64,000 bases of DNA, taken from assembly GCA_039917935.1 (NCBI GenBank), contig JBDSIM010000247.1, positions 1-64,000 on the forward strand, in the 5' to 3' direction. The notes under the pieces were generated by a model. The model was not told the DNA's origin and searched no databases. It saw only the letters and a program-made list of their open reading frames with translations. Source of the DNA: Chryseosolibacter sp039917935 (GTDB taxonomy: Bacteria; Bacteroidota; Bacteroidia; Cytophagales; Cyclobacteriaceae). Of the stretch, positions 26,324 through 35,761 are shown piece after piece (the stretch's first letter is position 1; every line of letters begins with the position of its first letter). The position numbers were made by a program, and so were the translations under genes.

Positions 26324-27418
26324 TTATCCAACTTTTTCCTTCTTCCCGGACTGGATAGACCTGTGAATCGCATCCAGAATCAGCATGTCTTTCCATCCGT
26401 CTTCTCCACTGACAATGGATTTGGTATTCTCCCGGACACAACGGGCGAAGTCATCCACCTGGAGCTTTTGCTGAAACACCGGTTCAAAATTAAATTCGCC
26501 CTTGGTTGTCTTGCCGGCGACTCCGTTGTATTGTGTGGCAGGGTCGAGTTGGATGAAGCCGTCGGTGCATCCAGCATAGAGCCGGTCAATGAAGGCCACT
26601 GGTCCTGAGTACGAATTGCATAACGTACCATCCGAAAATTCCAACTGCCAGGTGAAGATCTCCGGTACTTCTTTAAAAATATCTTTTCTTTTGGTGGTGG
26701 CCTGGGCAGTGACAAATATGGGCTCTTTTCCCTTCACATGACGTGCGCTTTGTATGGGATAAACGCCAAGGTTATAAAGAGAACCACCTCCCATACTTTT
26801 CATCACCTTCCATGAGCCGGGTTCAGGAGCGAAGGAGTAGCCCAGCGCACTCTCTATATAATTAACTGGTCCGAATGCTTGACTTTGGCCCAGGCGTTTG
26901 GCTTCAATAAAATTTGGATCGTAGTGCATGCGATAGCCTATGGCCAGTTTTCGGTTAGCCTTCTTCGCTGCATCAATCATCTGCATGGCCTCCCGGGCAT
27001 TCATGGCCATTGGTTTTTCGCAGATGACGTGCTTGCCAGCCTCAAGTGCCTTGATCGTAAACTCTGCGTGCATGCTGTTGGGCAGCACGATGTATACAAT
27101 GTCGATGTCTTTATTGTCGGCTATATTGCTGAAATCCGAGTAGTTGTAAATATTCTTTTTTGGAATATTATACTGCTTCGACCATACCTCGGCTTTCTTT
27201 GGCGTACCGGTTACTATCCCGGCAAGATAACATTGTACTGATTCTGTTAATGCTTTGGAAAGAATTTCGGTGCTGTAATTACCCAGGCCTACAAGGGCAA
27301 CGCCAAGTTTCTTCGGTTCCTGTGAATGGAATGTCATCGAAGGTATTAATAAACTACCAGCCGCTATCGCGGATGTCTTTTTAATGAACTGACGGCGGGG
27401 TAGGGTGAGATGTTTCAT
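26324..27418 (-). CDS. Tat-exported Gfo/Idh/MocA oxidoreductase
   Basis: A 364-residue glucose-fructose oxidoreductase-like protein. It has a Tat signal (PRRQFIKKTSAIAAGSLL), a Rossmann site (VALVGLGNYS), the EKP motif (HVICEKPMAMNA, near 137) and the following RMHYDPNF block typical of this group. A sugar substrate with tightly bound NADP is usual for the group, in the periplasm. No operon partner is adjacent. The first ATG gives the signal. Confidence 0.9.
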   Translation of the reverse strand: MKHLTLPRRQFIKKTSAIAAGSLLIPSMTFHSQEPKKLGVALVGLGNYSTEILSKALTESVQCYLAGIVTGTPKKAEVWSKQYNIPKKNIYNYSDFSNIADNKDIDIVYIVLPNSMHAEFTIKALEAGKHVICEKPMAMNAREAMQMIDAAKKANRKLAIGYRMHYDPNFIEAKRLGQSQAFGPVNYIESALGYSFAPEPGSWKVMKSMGGGSLYNLGVYPIQSARHVKGKEPIFVTAQATTKRKDIFKEVPEIFTWQLEFSDGTLCNSYSGPVAFIDRLYAGCTDGFIQLDPATQYNGVAGKTTKGEFNFEPVFQQKLQVDDFARCVRENTKSIVSGEDGWKDMLILDAIHRSIQSGKKEKVG

Positions 27419-27648
27419 ACAATGGGGAGGTAATGGTGGTATCCGATTAATTTATTCCTGCGGCTGAATTTAGCGAAAAAACTGTTTTTAACCCTCTTCA
27501 GTAAGACGTAAAAGATCTACGATCCTGAGTTCATTCTTTGGCATTATGGGTTGACCGAAAATGGATACATACGTCCGGTTTTGCAAATTGACAAAAAAGT
27601 AGTCATGGCTTTTTGAATTCCTAATGAGCTTCTAGAAGATAATCCTCT

Positions 27649-28020
27649 TTGGCTACATTCTTGAATGATCATGGCAAAACTTACCTTAGTCAAATGCCAG
27701 GCTCTCCATTAAGATTGTTTTTAAGGATAGGATCGAAAAACAAAGAGGTTTACCTTTTAAAAATCATCACGCTTTCTATCGCTTTTGCGTCGTCAACACT
27801 GGTGATCGTCTTTTCTTTGAATGAATTCGGATATGACCGGTATCACCTTAATGCTGATTCAGTTTTCAGAATAATTCAAAGAAATACCAGTCAAACGCAT
27901 TTCCAATGGCATGATCCGGTGTATCCTCTTGCTTATTGTGTAATCCTAGTTTTTCTCCTCTGCAGTTTGCAAGCCTTGAGTTTAGACAAAAGAGATTTGA
28001 CTCTAAGCTTAAAAAATTAG
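27649..28020 (+). pseudogene. ABC transporter permease remnant (FtsX/MacB type)
   Basis: A 123-codon frame with the characteristic start of Bacteroidota FtsX/MacB-type permeases (RLFLRIGSKNKEVYLLKIITLSIAFAS, then FSLNEFGYDRYHLNADSVFRIIQRN) followed at once by another hydrophobic segment (YCVILVFLLCSLQAL) and a stop. Intact members are some 780-800 residues with four membrane helices and a large periplasmic domain, so most of the gene is missing. Confidence 0.65.
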
Positions 28021-28139
28021 CATAACGACTTTTTGCTGGAGGCGTTTTGAACCCCACGGCCTGCTTGGGCAATCGTGAAAAATACCTATATTGAATTATA
28101 TATTTTTTCAAGCTCTTCATTTAGCAAACGAATGTTAAT

Positions 28140-30338
28140 ATGAAATCGAAAGATCCATTCACCCAATCAGTTTTCTCCCTTGTCCATCCTGAAAAATTCA
28201 TATTATCAAGGGCCATGCACTTTATTTTGCTGATCGCAATCGCTGGGATAGCTGGTTGCAACTCTGAGAAAAAATCACTTCAGCCGGGCGAGCATGATAT
28301 CGGCGGAGTGATCACTGGACCAAACGGACCAGAAGCAGGCGTTTGGGTGATTGCTGAAACCTATGATCTCCCTACACGTTTTGCCAAGATTGTCGTCACA
28401 GATGAGGATGGGCAATATTTAATTCCAGAGCTCCCCGCCGCGAACTATTCGCTTTGGGTCCGTGGCTACGGCCTGGTAGATTCCCCAAAGAAAGAAGCCA
28501 GGCCGGGCAGTTCGGTCAACATGGTTTCAGTAATCGCACCCAATCCACGGGCCGCGGCTGAATACTATCCCGCGGGCTATTGGTTTTCCCTCCTTAATGT
28601 TCCGGACAAAAGTAAATTTCCAGGGACCGGAGCCAATGGTATCTCTGCCAATATCAAGAATCAAGCACAGTTTTTAAGGAATATTAAATCGGGGACCTGC
28701 CTGGCATGTCATGCGCTGGGCACAAAAGGAACGCGTGAGTTTCAGGCCTCGCTGGGGAAATTTAATTCCTCTGTAGAAGCCTGGGAACGGCGGTTACAAT
28801 CCGGACAAGCTGGAGGAACGATGATATCCTCTCTTCATGGAATTGGGCGTGAGGAGGTATTAAAAATGTTAGCTGACTGGACTGACAGAATTGCCGGTGG
28901 TGAAGTGCCTGCCACGCCTCCCCGGCCTGTAGGGCTGGAGAGAAACGTAGTGATATCGCAATGGGATTGGGCTGACCCGAAGGCATATCTCCATGATGTC
29001 GTTTCTACTGACCGGCGAAATCCAACGGTTAACGCCAATGGTGCATTGTATGGTGCCCTGGAAGTGAGTGCCGATTATCTGCCCGTCCTCAACCCAGTGA
29101 GCCACGACACGACACGCATTCCTTTGACTGTACGCGATCCAGAAACCGAACCTGCGTCCGGGCCGGACATGCCCCAACCCTCTCCCTATTGGGGAGACGA
29201 AGTCATATGGAACAGTAAAGCCAATGTTCACAATCCCATGTTGGATGGCCAGGGGCGGGTTTGGATCACTGCAACGGTACGACCATCGGACAATCCAGAT
29301 TTCTGTAAGGAGGGATCAGATCACCCCTCGGCCAAACGTTTCCCGATGGGTCGCGCGGGGCGTCATCTCGGTTACTATGACCCGCAAACTAAAAAGTACA
29401 CGCACATCAGCACCTGCTTTAGCACACACCACCTCATGTTTGCTGAGGATGAAAACAATACATTATGGACCAGCGGTGGGGGAGATGTAGTCGGGTGGCT
29501 TGATACAAAAAAATATTTGGAAACCGGAGATGAGGAAGCCTCCCAGGGCTGGGCACCACTTATCCTCGACACGAATGGTAACGGAAAGCAGGATAATTAT
29601 GTGGAGCCCAATGATGCTGTCAATCCTGCCATGGACAAAAGAATCGCCAAAGGTCTCTATGCCGTTTGTCCTGCTGCAGATGGTTCGGTTTGGGGTTCTT
29701 CATTGGGCTACCCCGGCGGTGTTATCCGGATCAACCCGGGATCAAACCCTACTGAAACTGCTCTCGTGGAATGGTATGAACTACCACTGAATGCTTCTGG
29801 TGAACCCGTTGAAGGTTATTCGCCGCGGGGAATGGATATTGACCGCAACGGTGTAGCCTGGATGGCGCTTGCGAGTGGACACATGGCAAGCTTCGACCGG
29901 CGGAAGTGTAAAGGTTCACTCAATGGTCCTGGTGCAACAGGTCAACATTGTCCTGAAGGCTGGACATTCTATACGGAACCTCTGCCGCAGATGAAAGGTG
30001 TAAAAGATCCCGGAAGCGCTGAAGGAAGCTACTACACGTGGGTCGATCAGTTTAATACCTCTGGGTTAGGTGAAAATACGCCTATCAATACCGGAAATGA
30101 ATCGGAAGGACTGCTGGCCCTTAAAGATGGAAAATGGATCGTTATGCGTGTACCCTATCCGTTGGGTTTCTATACCAAATGGATGGACGGCAGAATTGAC
30201 GACCCAACGGCAGGATGGAAGGGACGTGGGCTATGGGCCACGATCAGCACCCGCGCTCCTTTTCATATGGAGGGGGGGAAAGGCACTACCAGCAAAGTAT
30301 TCAAGTTTCAGCTTCGTCCGGATCCGCTCGCCAGGTAA
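28140..30338 (+). CDS. Large lipoprotein with carboxypeptidase-like domain, cytochrome c and beta-propeller
   Basis: A 732-residue predicted lipoprotein (lipobox GIAGC near residue 40). ATG 28215 would place it directly before the signal helix and is a good alternative start. A carboxypeptidase-regulatory-like beta domain lies at about 50-135. A c-type heme site follows (CLACH, near 187-191). The rest reads as a beta-propeller with strand/loop repeats (GQGRVWITATVRPS, DGSVWGSSLGYPGG, NGVAWMALASGHM), similar to streptogramin-lyase-like proteins. It is probably a periplasmic redox or binding protein for aromatic or carbohydrate compounds. Substrate unknown. Confidence 0.75.
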   Translation: MKSKDPFTQSVFSLVHPEKFILSRAMHFILLIAIAGIAGCNSEKKSLQPGEHDIGGVITGPNGPEAGVWVIAETYDLPTRFAKIVVTDEDGQYLIPELPAANYSLWVRGYGLVDSPKKEARPGSSVNMVSVIAPNPRAAAEYYPAGYWFSLLNVPDKSKFPGTGANGISANIKNQAQFLRNIKSGTCLACHALGTKGTREFQASLGKFNSSVEAWERRLQSGQAGGTMISSLHGIGREEVLKMLADWTDRIAGGEVPATPPRPVGLERNVVISQWDWADPKAYLHDVVSTDRRNPTVNANGALYGALEVSADYLPVLNPVSHDTTRIPLTVRDPETEPASGPDMPQPSPYWGDEVIWNSKANVHNPMLDGQGRVWITATVRPSDNPDFCKEGSDHPSAKRFPMGRAGRHLGYYDPQTKKYTHISTCFSTHHLMFAEDENNTLWTSGGGDVVGWLDTKKYLETGDEEASQGWAPLILDTNGNGKQDNYVEPNDAVNPAMDKRIAKGLYAVCPAADGSVWGSSLGYPGGVIRINPGSNPTETALVEWYELPLNASGEPVEGYSPRGMDIDRNGVAWMALASGHMASFDRRKCKGSLNGPGATGQHCPEGWTFYTEPLPQMKGVKDPGSAEGSYYTWVDQFNTSGLGENTPINTGNESEGLLALKDGKWIVMRVPYPLGFYTKWMDGRIDDPTAGWKGRGLWATISTRAPFHMEGGKGTTSKVFKFQLRPDPLAR

Positions 30339-30508
30339 AACGTATCAGGGGTTATAAAAAATTATTTCATACTTCTTTGAGACTTGCTTTTCTGTAGTAA
30401 TGGGCCTTTATTTTGTCGGCGGGATTGCCCATATTATAAGCCCAAAAGAAACTGATGAATTGAATTTACCTTTCATACTGCGATTTATAAATCGGTTTAC
30501 GCTCTCCT

Positions 30509-31783
30509 ATGACAATCAGACTTTTTCCCTTGCTTTTTATCTTCGTTTTCGCTTGTGCAACCCGCGAACAACAGAATCAATCGTACATAGTTTTCTCCGG
30601 CGCTACCATCATCGATGGCAGCGGAAGTGAACCCATTAAAAATGGCGTATTAATCATTGAAAATGGACGGGTTTTTGCCATCGGAGAAAAGGAAACAATA
30701 TCCATCCCAGAAAACGCTACCATCGAAGATGTGACCGGAAAAACGATTGTCCCGGGTTTTATCAATGCGCATGGGCATGTCGGAGATGTGAAGGGCATCG
30801 AAGGAGGACATTACTCTCGGGAAAATATTGTTGCCAACTTATCGCAATATGCGAGGTATGGTATTACTACGGTAGTGAGTCTGGGTGGCGACAGGAAAGA
30901 TGCGGCGTCGCTTCGAGCTGTTAATGATACCACCACGACTCAAAGAGCCCGTTTGTTTATAGCCGGGGATGTAATCGCAGGGAAAAGTCCGGAGGAAGCA
31001 CTGGCCGTCATAAACAGCAATCATCTCATGGGTGTTGACTTTATGAAAATCAGGGTTGATGATAACCTTGGTAGCAGTCCAAAAATGTCGGAAGAAGTTT
31101 ACCGGGCAGTAATCAGACGATCACATGAGCTTGGATACAAAATTGCCACGCACATGTACTACCTTGAAGATGCGCGGAAGTTGCTGGATGCAGGAACAGA
31201 CATGCTCGCGCACAGCGTAAGGGACCTGCCTGTAGATGAGAATTTCATCAAGCTCATTAAAGAAAAGAGAGTAGGTTACTGTCCAACCCTTACCCGCGAA
31301 CTCTCCACTTATGTGTATGGCGATACGCCGGATTTTTTTTCAGATCCCTTCTTTCAAAAGGAGTTTGACAGTGTGACGATTCAACCTTTAAAGGACCCGT
31401 CCAAACAGTTGCAAATAAGAAATAGTCAAAGCGCGAGAACGTATCGACAGCAGCTTCCTACGGCGATAGCAAATCTCAAGACCCTTAGTGATAATGGTGT
31501 TCCGATTGTCTTTGGTACAGATAGCGGCATCCCTTCAAGGTTCATGGGTTATTTTGAGCACCTGGAAATGGAAATGATGGCTGAGGCCGGTCTCAAACCC
31601 ATGCAGATCATTGTCTCTGCTACTCGAAATGCGGCCGAATATCTCGGACTTAAAGATTTGGGAACTTTGTCGCCGGGCAGGTGGGCTGACTTTATAGTTT
31701 TAAGTGCTGATCCTTTAACCGATATCCGAAACGTACGGCAGATATCCGGGGTCTTTGTTGGCGGTAACGAAGTGAAAAGATAG
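30509..31783 (+). CDS. Amidohydrolase family lipoprotein
   Basis: A 424-residue metal-dependent amidohydrolase with a lipoprotein signal (LFIFVFAC). Metal-binding pieces: HGH in INAHGHVGD, Lys in DFMKIRVD, His in IATHMYY, LAHSVRD and Asp in FGTDSG. The last region (GLKPMQIIVSATRNAAEYLG...GRWADFIVL) is typical of imidazolonepropionase-like enzymes. It probably hydrolyses a cyclic amide, peptide or related bond in the periplasm. Substrate cannot be read from the sequence. It is 170 bases after the beta-propeller gene on the same strand. Confidence 0.88.
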   Translation: MTIRLFPLLFIFVFACATREQQNQSYIVFSGATIIDGSGSEPIKNGVLIIENGRVFAIGEKETISIPENATIEDVTGKTIVPGFINAHGHVGDVKGIEGGHYSRENIVANLSQYARYGITTVVSLGGDRKDAASLRAVNDTTTTQRARLFIAGDVIAGKSPEEALAVINSNHLMGVDFMKIRVDDNLGSSPKMSEEVYRAVIRRSHELGYKIATHMYYLEDARKLLDAGTDMLAHSVRDLPVDENFIKLIKEKRVGYCPTLTRELSTYVYGDTPDFFSDPFFQKEFDSVTIQPLKDPSKQLQIRNSQSARTYRQQLPTAIANLKTLSDNGVPIVFGTDSGIPSRFMGYFEHLEMEMMAEAGLKPMQIIVSATRNAAEYLGLKDLGTLSPGRWADFIVLSADPLTDIRNVRQISGVFVGGNEVKR

Positions 31784-31933
31784 AAATGGTCGCCCTGATT
31801 ATTTTAAAAAGCAACTGCAAAGCGTGGCAAGGGTGCACTTAACTTACATTGGATTCATACCATAGAAATCATTATGTTTATGTCTTAGGGTTAGCAGCAA
31901 AATAATTTAATTAATAAATTAAAATAAAAGCCA

Positions 31934-32797
31934 ATGAATCTTGTCAATAGAAGAAAATTTATCTCCACAGGTGTTGCCGGTTTGGCAGGTGCCTCCCTTT
32001 TAGTTCCACAGCTTCTTAGAGGAGAAAGCGCTAAGGGGATGGAGAAGATAGGTTTCCAAAGCTGGGTTATCAAGGATGATCTCGCTAAAGATCTAAGTGG
32101 AACCCTGAAAAAGATGGGCGCTTTAGGGTACAATAGTTTGGAAATGTGTTCGCCTCCCGGTTATGCCAAATATGGCTTTGGTCCGCTACAGCATTTGAGC
32201 GCCTCCGAATTGAAGGGGACAATCCATGAGGCAGGTTTTTCGTGTATCAGCTGTCACTATGGATTTTCTGAATTGAAAGACCATGGACAGGAAAGAATCG
32301 ATTTTGCAAAGGAGCTTGGGCTCACGCAAATGGTGATCTCCTCGTATGGCTTACCGAAAGAAGCCACCCTTGATGACTGGAAAAAGGCAGCCGACGATTC
32401 AAATAAACTAGGGGAACTGACCCAGAAAGCTGGTCTGCAATTGGCTTTCCACAATCACAATACTGAATTCGAAAAGCTTGATGGACAACTAATCTATGAT
32501 GTATTGCTAAACCGGCTGGATCCTGCTCTCGTGAAAATGCAATTTCAGGTCTGGGTAGTCAGCATCGGAATAAAGGCTGCTGATTATTTTAAAAAATATC
32601 CAGGTCGTTTTATTTCTGCGCACTTGTATGATTGGTCAGGGAAGGGAGAGGAAATGGCCGCGCTGGGAAAAGGCGTCGTGGATTGGAAGGAATTCTTTGC
32701 TGCAGCAAAAGTAGGGGGTGTAAAAAATTATTTTGCTGAAATGGACATGCCCTATTTGAAGGATAGTGCGCAGTTCTTGAAGCAAATGAAAGCATAG
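31934..32797 (+). CDS. Exported sugar-phosphate-isomerase-like TIM barrel protein
   Basis: A 287-residue member of the AP-endonuclease-2/xylose-isomerase-like TIM barrel family with an export signal (NRRKFISTGVAGLAGASLLVP, Tat-like). Barrel landmarks are LEMCSPPGY, CHYGFSEL, LAFHNHNTEFEKL and the last strand ISAHLYDW. Such exported proteins in Bacteroidota are linked to 3-keto sugar processing, though which sugar is unknown. It is followed by about 390 gene-free bases containing a large inverted repeat. Confidence 0.85.
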   Translation: MNLVNRRKFISTGVAGLAGASLLVPQLLRGESAKGMEKIGFQSWVIKDDLAKDLSGTLKKMGALGYNSLEMCSPPGYAKYGFGPLQHLSASELKGTIHEAGFSCISCHYGFSELKDHGQERIDFAKELGLTQMVISSYGLPKEATLDDWKKAADDSNKLGELTQKAGLQLAFHNHNTEFEKLDGQLIYDVLLNRLDPALVKMQFQVWVVSIGIKAADYFKKYPGRFISAHLYDWSGKGEEMAALGKGVVDWKEFFAAAKVGGVKNYFAEMDMPYLKDSAQFLKQMKA

Positions 32798-33187
32798 CCA
32801 ACTTCTCATTGCGAGGCGACGAATATTTTCCGTGAAGTATTATCCTTTTTACAGTTCGCCTGAAAAGTGTTTTATTTCTATGCATGAACTATGACATTGG
32901 ATGCCGTTTTCTGCGATGTTATCCATGTGAATATTGGTATGGTCAAACACTGACATCTTATTTAATGAACAAGTGATTGCTTTGTGGAAATAGTATGGAA
33001 TGGTCCGTTCCATACTATTTCATCAGAAACGGTTGTGGCGTTGAAAATCATTATCATCATTACAGGTTATTCTCCATACATTCGACGCGGTAGTGAATGG
33101 CATTTTTCCGCCATGAAAAATTACACTGCGAGCCCTTCATTAAACCTTGGTGCTGCTGGTAGCTAAGATTCAGGAAGTTCTTCTTAC
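32798..33187. other. Intergenic stretch with inverted repeat
   Basis: About 390 bases between convergent genes. It holds the 14-bp stem-loop at 32987-33021. I see no other feature. Confidence 0.5.
32987..33021. repeat. Inverted repeat, 14-bp stem
   Basis: GAAATAGTATGGAA (32987-33000) pairs perfectly with TTCCATACTATTTC (33008-33021) around a 7-base loop. It sits between convergent genes, so termination in both directions is likely, although no T-run follows. It could also be a protein-binding site. Confidence 0.6.
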
Positions 33188-33679
33188 TTACTTTACCCGG
33201 TTAAAAACCCAAAAATCTTTGTACACCCAGTTGTCTGCTTCCTTTTTGCCAATGACAATAGCAAATTGATCAACCGAACGTCTTTCATATAATACGCGCA
33301 CTGCGCCTCCCTCCTTAGCAAAAACCGCCCGTCCGCTGCTGGCCTCCAGAAAATTATAGTGATCGGGATTCTCTTTTTCTTCAACCCCTATCAAACCTGG
33401 CTTAAAGTGTTTTACCAATGCGACTAGACCCGCTTCTCCTTTTTCAAATGCAAAAAGTTCATAAAGCGTCACCACTCCGTCTTTCATTACTCTGACATAG
33501 CCTACCATATTTTCACCCATCGGTGCAGACCACACAGCATCGATAGAGCGGTCTTCTGCCTTTGCTTTCCAGCTCCCTTCGATGAAGCGGATGTCAGAGA
33601 TAGAACCCTGTCTGGATTGTGATTGAGCCTGGTGGCACAAAATCACCATTGAAAAAAGCGCTAAAGAAGAATATCGCAT
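33188..33679 (-). CDS. Secreted protein, DUF6265-like
   Basis: A 163-residue protein with a Sec signal peptide (LALFSMVILCHQAQSQS). The mature part (IRFIEGSWKAKAEDRSIDAVWSAPMGENMVGYVRVMKDGVV) matches the pattern of small lipocalin-like beta proteins of the DUF6265 group. Function unknown, periplasmic. The gene is convergent with the isomerase-like gene. Confidence 0.65.
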   Translation of the reverse strand: MRYSSLALFSMVILCHQAQSQSRQGSISDIRFIEGSWKAKAEDRSIDAVWSAPMGENMVGYVRVMKDGVVTLYELFAFEKGEAGLVALVKHFKPGLIGVEEKENPDHYNFLEASSGRAVFAKEGGAVRVLYERRSVDQFAIVIGKKEADNWVYKDFWVFNRVK

Positions 33680-33790
33680 CGGGATAGGAGTTTGTATTTA
33701 AAATTATTGTTCGGGGAAGGTAAGAAGAATTTACAAAGAGCCGCTCGATAATTCGTGTAAAAACGTAAAAGTATTCTGGACAATGCAGTA

Positions 33791-34732
33791 ATGCTCAATT
33801 TGTTATTGCCTGGGATAAAGGGTAATTTGTTACCACATTATAATTCACTCATCGTGTGCGCTTCAACAGGCCTTCATATTTTGTTTTTAAGCCTGATATT
33901 TTTGCCTGACAATGCGCTTTCATTTACGAACCCGGCCTATAAGGACGTCCCTTATGCTACTATTGACGGTAAGGAACTGAAGCTTGATATTTATCTGCCT
34001 TCTGGTGTTGCTGCTCCCGTATTATTGGTCTGGATACACGGTGGTGCGTGGAGATCCGGAAGCAAAGAAAATGTTCCTCCGTTTTTTGTGAATAATGGGT
34101 TTGCCGTTGCGAGCCTTGATTTCCGCCAATCAACGGACGCCAGGTTCCCGGCTGCCGTTCATGATATCAAGGCTGCCATTCGGTTTCTTCGAGCTAAAGA
34201 ATCCGAATACGGATATAAAACTGATCGTTTAGGTATTGCGGGAAGTTCTTCCGGCGGTCATCTTGCCACCCTGGTAGGAGTATCTAACGGCCATAATACC
34301 CTCGAAGGAACGGTGGGTGATTTTCTAACATACTCCTCCGATGTCCATGCTATCGTAGATTTCTTTGGTGCTTCAAACCTTACAACCATTCTGGCGCAAT
34401 CAACACCCCATGGCTTGAGCGTGCGTAAACCAGCGCTTGAATTATTGCTGGGTGGCTTGCCCGATCAGGTAACGGAACTGTCGGAGTTAGCGAGCCCTGT
34501 ATTTCACGTAGATAAAAATGATCCGCCAATTTTAATCCTGCATGGAGATCAGGATCCACAAATGCCCATCAATCAGTCTCATGAACTTGAAGGAGCTTAT
34601 CAGAAATTCAATCTTGATGTTCAGTTTGAAGTTGCCCATGGCGCCGCTCATGGTGGTGAACTATTTTTCTCCGGAGAGAATGCTAAACTTGTGATAAATT
34701 TTTTACGACGGATTTTAATCGTTCGAAAATAA
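33791..34732 (+). CDS. Exported alpha/beta hydrolase (esterase type)
   Basis: A 313-residue protein with a hydrophobic N-terminal segment (ASTGLHILFLSLIFL) that could be a signal. The alpha/beta-hydrolase fold is clear: oxyanion motif WIHGGAW, nucleophile elbow GSSSGGH, acid in LHGDQDPQMP and catalytic His in GAAHGG. It resembles acetylesterase or feruloyl-esterase-like bacterial enzymes. Likely acts on acylated glycans in the periplasm, a role inferred from relatives. Confidence 0.87.
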   Translation: MLNLLLPGIKGNLLPHYNSLIVCASTGLHILFLSLIFLPDNALSFTNPAYKDVPYATIDGKELKLDIYLPSGVAAPVLLVWIHGGAWRSGSKENVPPFFVNNGFAVASLDFRQSTDARFPAAVHDIKAAIRFLRAKESEYGYKTDRLGIAGSSSGGHLATLVGVSNGHNTLEGTVGDFLTYSSDVHAIVDFFGASNLTTILAQSTPHGLSVRKPALELLLGGLPDQVTELSELASPVFHVDKNDPPILILHGDQDPQMPINQSHELEGAYQKFNLDVQFEVAHGAAHGGELFFSGENAKLVINFLRRILIVRK

Positions 34733-34917
34733 ATGCCTTACAAGGTTATGCCAGTAGCCTTCCGGTTTTCGCTCCAGCAATTTGGTGAGCGCTGATCAAA
34801 AATTAGCGCGGTTTAAGTCGTCGCTTAAAGCGCAAAAAAAAATGAAATCCGGGAGAGATTCTATTTTTTTTAACGAATGCTGGGAAATGTAAAATATCAC
34901 GATCAGTATATTTTGAC

Positions 34918-34945
34918 GATATCATTTCAAATTTGAAATGATATC
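34918..34945. repeat. Perfect 28-bp palindrome at the 3' end of sodC
   Basis: GATATCATTTCAAA directly followed by its reverse complement, no loop. It overlaps the sodC stop codon (minus strand, 34944-34946). Possible terminator or regulator-binding site between convergent genes. Confidence 0.6.
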
Positions 34946-35570
34946 AATTCTTTATCACCCCGCAGCTGATTCTGGCCCCTGCATTCCCGGCTGGCTGGCT
35001 GGTAAAGTCGTCTGCTTTTTCATGAATGATTACCGATTTGCCAATAATATTTGTGCTGTCTGATCCCCCTATGGACCATCCTTCAATGGACAGGCTTAGT
35101 GTACCTTTGCCATCATTTCCAACAGTCATATTTCCAATATCACCTTTGTGATAAGATCCTCCTCCACCTCTTTTGCCGTGAGGCTTCATCGCAGGGTTCC
35201 AATGACCTCCGGCAGAAGACGCATCCTCTGCACTGCAATCACCTTTCTCATGCAGGTGCACCGCGTGCTCTCCGGGCGTTAAATTGTCAGCATTTAATTC
35301 TAAACGAACATTTCCGTTTTCCTCCGCGAAATTCACCTCACCGGTTACTTTGCTGCCGCTGGTAGCCTCAAGGGTCGCGTTTGCCGTTACCTTATCCTGT
35401 TTTTCCTCCTGATTTTCTTCAGCGACGGCCTCTCCATCATCTTGTTTCGTCCCAGTGCTACAGGCAGAAAAGAATAATAACACGGTGATGAATACTACAA
35501 TGATATAATTAACGGTCCTGATAGATATGCCTTTAGCACCCGTTGAATTTTCTTTTATCAATTTTTTCAT
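34944..35570 (-). CDS. sodC: Copper/zinc superoxide dismutase, lipoprotein
   Basis: A 208-residue periplasmic Cu/Zn superoxide dismutase with a lipobox (LLFFSACS). Metal-site motifs are complete: HAVHLHEKGDC, GGHWNP, HKGDIGN and the C-terminal IIHEKADDF with GNAGARISCG, whose Cys pairs with the earlier GDC Cys. An acidic, Glu-rich linker (about 45-65) separates the anchor from the enzyme. It would detoxify extracellular superoxide. The gene ends within a 28-bp palindrome. Confidence 0.95.
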   Translation of the reverse strand: MKKLIKENSTGAKGISIRTVNYIIVVFITVLLFFSACSTGTKQDDGEAVAEENQEEKQDKVTANATLEATSGSKVTGEVNFAEENGNVRLELNADNLTPGEHAVHLHEKGDCSAEDASSAGGHWNPAMKPHGKRGGGGSYHKGDIGNMTVGNDGKGTLSLSIEGWSIGGSDSTNIIGKSVIIHEKADDFTSQPAGNAGARISCGVIKN

Positions 35571-35761
35571 GTGTTATACTTTGTAAGGAATAATAATGAA
35601 ATAAAGGTAGGGGGAAGAGGTTATAAAAACTACATTATTCTATTTTTTTGTAAATTTTTTCACAACACAAAAACCAGGATCAGAATTTCACTGAAACGCG
35701 TTAGAGTTTGTTTCTTAACAGCGTCTCTGACCGACTAAAGAATATTAAGGTAAGCCGTGGA

